Source of the DNA: Hemerocallis citrina
Taxonomy: Eukaryota > Streptophyta > Magnoliopsida > Asparagales > Asphodelaceae
Direction: 5' to 3'
NCBI GenBank assembly: GCA_017893485.1
Contig: CM030366.1
Location: forward strand, 74,777,227 to 74,841,226
Length of the DNA stretch: 64,000 nt
In this document: piece after piece, positions 61,612-64,000 of the stretch
Position numbering within the stretch: position 1 is the stretch's first letter
How the letters are laid out: each line of letters starts with the position of its first letter
Notes under the pieces: model-generated
The model's database searches: none
What the model saw: the letters and a program-made list of their open reading frames with translations, nothing else
What the model was told of the DNA's origin: nothing
Program-made: the position numbers and the translations under genes

Positions 61612-62185
61612 TGTAATACCCTAAACTTTTATTTTATTAGAAATATTGATTTCCACGTGTTGTGCATGTGCAAATTTCGTATGTATATTTATTTATTTAT
61701 TTTTATATATAAAATTTCTTTTGGTAGTATGAACAATTATTTTCTTCCTTTCCTTTATTTTTCTAAAAGCCTATTTTGTAAAGCCTAAAACATTATTTTT
61801 TTTATTTGAGCCCACTTTAATAATTTATTATTTTATTATTCTGGCCCACAAGTCTAAGCCTACTATTTGTGAAGCCCACAAATTTAATTAATCATTTAAA
61901 TTGTCACACTTGTCATGTAGACACAATTTGTGAACAATTGATTAATTAAAAATTGTACAAATTTTAAATGGGGGGTACTAAAGGGCACGTGCATGCACGT
62001 AGTGTGCATTGTACACCTATGGGAGGCCGGTTTGTGCATGGAGAAGATGGGGAGTGGATGTGTGTGTGCATGGGTAGTTATTTGATTATGGGTGGTTGCT
62101 ACAACTTTCCCTCCTATCCTAGCCATCCATCTTTAACCATCTAATGAAATCCTAGCCTCCAATCCATCCTAGAACTAATATAAAG

Positions 62186-62217
<32 letters not shown>

Positions 62218-64000
62218 ACCTACATGTATTCTACACTAAGAAATTATTGAAAGAAAGAATTTATATAGGAGAGAATTACATAAGAGAGTATATAGTTTGA
62301 GTGTTTTTTGGTGTGTCCCAACATTGGAGGCCGGCCCATCCCATCCACAAGAGAGCTCTCGGTTTTGGCAAGGGAGCAAGAAGGAGGACTTTTGCATCGC
62401 AATCTAGGAGGAGAAGGCTACTCTCTCGCATTCTAGGAGACTCTAGGAGCTTTTAATTGGTTTTTCTCCAAAGAGGTGGGTGTTTCTCATTGCTTCTAAT
62501 ATTAGAATGCATGCTAGGTATGTTTTAAATGAAATTATGTGAATTAACTAGTAAGAGATTGGAACCATGTTTGTTTAATTAAAGTATTAAAGTAGAGTGG
62601 TAATATTAGAGATAAATTGATGGAATGATTACTAAGAGATAAATTTTAATTTTTGTAGTAGAATTCTCCATTTTATATGTGCCATATGAATGTTAGAATA
62701 AATGAAAAATATTGTATTTGTAAACAAATGATTGAATGCATCATGTGTAAATTAGTGGCTAAAGATAGAAGTTTTATTCATTAGAAAAGATGATTTTGTG
62801 TTCTAAAAACATAGTAGTTGTCAATAAGCAAAAGAAAAATAATGTAGTTATTTTTGTGGGAACCTATCTTTAATCATGAAGAATTATGCTTTAGTTCTCA
62901 AATGTCAGAATTATGAACATGGAATACAAACTAGGGCTAAAATGCATGTTTGAAAGAGTTAAAAATACGTATAAAAATACTAGTTGCTGTAGATTTGGGT
63001 GTATTTTAATTTTGGAAAATTTTTGTTTTCAAAAGAGGAGAAAAAGAGACAATTTTTGTTTTGAGACTTCATGAATTATAGCTATGAACAGAGAACAAAA
63101 ACAAAACTCAAATTAATTACTTTCAAAACGAAATGGCCACTTAGACCAACTGGTCGGTACAACTTTCGATCGCTACAGTAAAGAGGAGGTCTCGGGTTTG
63201 ATACTCAGGCTTTGCGTTTATTTTTTTGTTAAAAATTCGATTTGCCGAGAGTCGATACTTAGGGATTATAACCCCTAGTTATATCGCCTTGGGGCTTTGG
63301 CACGTTGGTCTTGTGCACTGTCTATTAGGCCGCTGGTTGTGGGTTCGAATCCGATTGGGGGTTTGGATTTAAAAAAATGTTTTTTATGGGATTTTAATTA
63401 AATTGAGTTTTAAAAAATAGATTAAAAAATGGGGAAAATATGAAATTAATTACTGAAAATTATTTGGACTTTGTGACGAAAATTTGTATAACTTTTGATA
63501 AAATGTAATTAAGAAATTGGGGCTTTTTGCAAGAAAGGACTTCTTTTTAAAATTTAATTTGTCCTTTTAAATAAAAGAAAAATAAATGAGATTTTTGAGT
63601 TATAAAGATGAAAATTAGTAATGAGGAAATTTTGAAAGTGTGATTGGTGTAATTAATTGGACTTATAACTTGTGCTTGTAGTAAGATTTTGAAATGAGAA
63701 TAATAGATTTTTGAAATAAATGAATTACGGATTACTACTAGTTGAAACTTATTCTTACGCATAAATTGCACGTGAAGTTGACTTATTGATTGTGATGAGT
63801 TATGAAAGATGTGAATACATGAATACTATGCTTATGAAAACATGAATTGTGATTAATCATGAAAAGACCTTATGAGTATGAAAAGCTCGATGTTGTAATT
63901 ATGAGTTGATATTGAGAATTAGGGTGTAGCCAAGCCTTATACCGGCAATAAAATAAATATGGAAATAATATTTGAAATGAGAAGACCAAGGTTTGGGTCA
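61612..64000 (+). repeat. 3' LTR of element H (incomplete)
   Basis: Matches 54162-56520 nearly base for base. It differs by a poly-C run of 31 bases (62187-62217) where the 5' LTR has five. The window ends about 0.95 kb before the expected LTR end. Confidence 0.93.
62187..62217. repeat. Poly-C run, 31 bp
   Basis: Lies just after the TATA box of the 3' LTR, in place of CCCCC in the 5' LTR. Confidence 0.97.

Larger units (their letters stand above)
54162..64000 (+). mobile_element. Element H: Tekay-like chromovirus (Ty3/Gypsy), 3' LTR incomplete
   Basis: The 5' LTR (54162-57469), primer site, gag, protease, reverse transcriptase, RNase H, truncated integrase, chromodomain and polypurine tract are followed by the 3' LTR from 61612, which runs off the window. 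The two LTRs look nearly identical apart from a poly-C expansion, so it is the youngest large insertion here. Gag has six in-frame stops, pol has two, and the integrase core is deleted, so it cannot move alone. Confidence 0.93.

Overview
This is a plant nuclear window, about 64 kb and AT-rich. It holds one recognisable host gene, the 3' part of an intron-rich polygalacturonase, and then about 61 kb of nested transposable elements. The plant origin rests on that gene, the chromovirus-type Ty3/Gypsy elements, a FAR1-type Mutator-like element, an L1-like LINE and small MITEs. I cannot name the species. There are no bacterial features, rRNA genes or intact tRNA genes.

Layout. 1-2039: polygalacturonase exons on +, 5' end outside the window. 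2536-24256: element A, a Ty3/Gypsy retrotransposon on - with 0.6-kb LTRs and a perfect ACAAC target-site duplication (TSD). It carries gag and a decayed protease but no reverse transcriptase. Its gag is split by solo LTR B (8435-23405). B contains element C (8478-18085), a non-coding LARD-like element with ~4-kb LTRs, and small solo LTR D (18150-18622, TSD GTTTC). 25200-53647: an L1-like LINE on + is cut into three pieces by two nests. Nest 1 (26881-44233) is solo LTR E, holding solo LTR D2 (TSD TGTGG), which holds a foldback MITE and a 12.8-kb Mutator-like element. That element holds solo LTR F (TSD GTGTG), which holds a hAT-like MITE (TSD GAAAAAAA). Nest 2 (45234-52582) is solo LTR G (TSD GGATT), holding solo LTR C2 and a MITE with a 9-bp TSD. 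53648-54161: an LTR fragment interrupted by element H. 54162 to the window end: element H, a Tekay-like chromovirus with 5' LTR, tRNA-iMet primer site, broken gag and protease, RT and RNase H, a deleted integrase core, a retained chromodomain, and an incomplete 3' LTR.

No element looks autonomous. Element H has many in-frame stops and no integrase core. The Mutator transposase has two stops and lacks its first catalytic Asp. Boundaries rest on TG...CA ends, matching TSDs and the coding sequence that resumes across each insertion. The most unusual signals are tRNA-like Pol III-type modules at matching positions in two diverged LTR families, an initiator-tRNA-Met fragment inside element C, a pair of divergent tandem arrays inside the Mutator element that could form a very long hairpin, and a MITE with telomere-like repeats.
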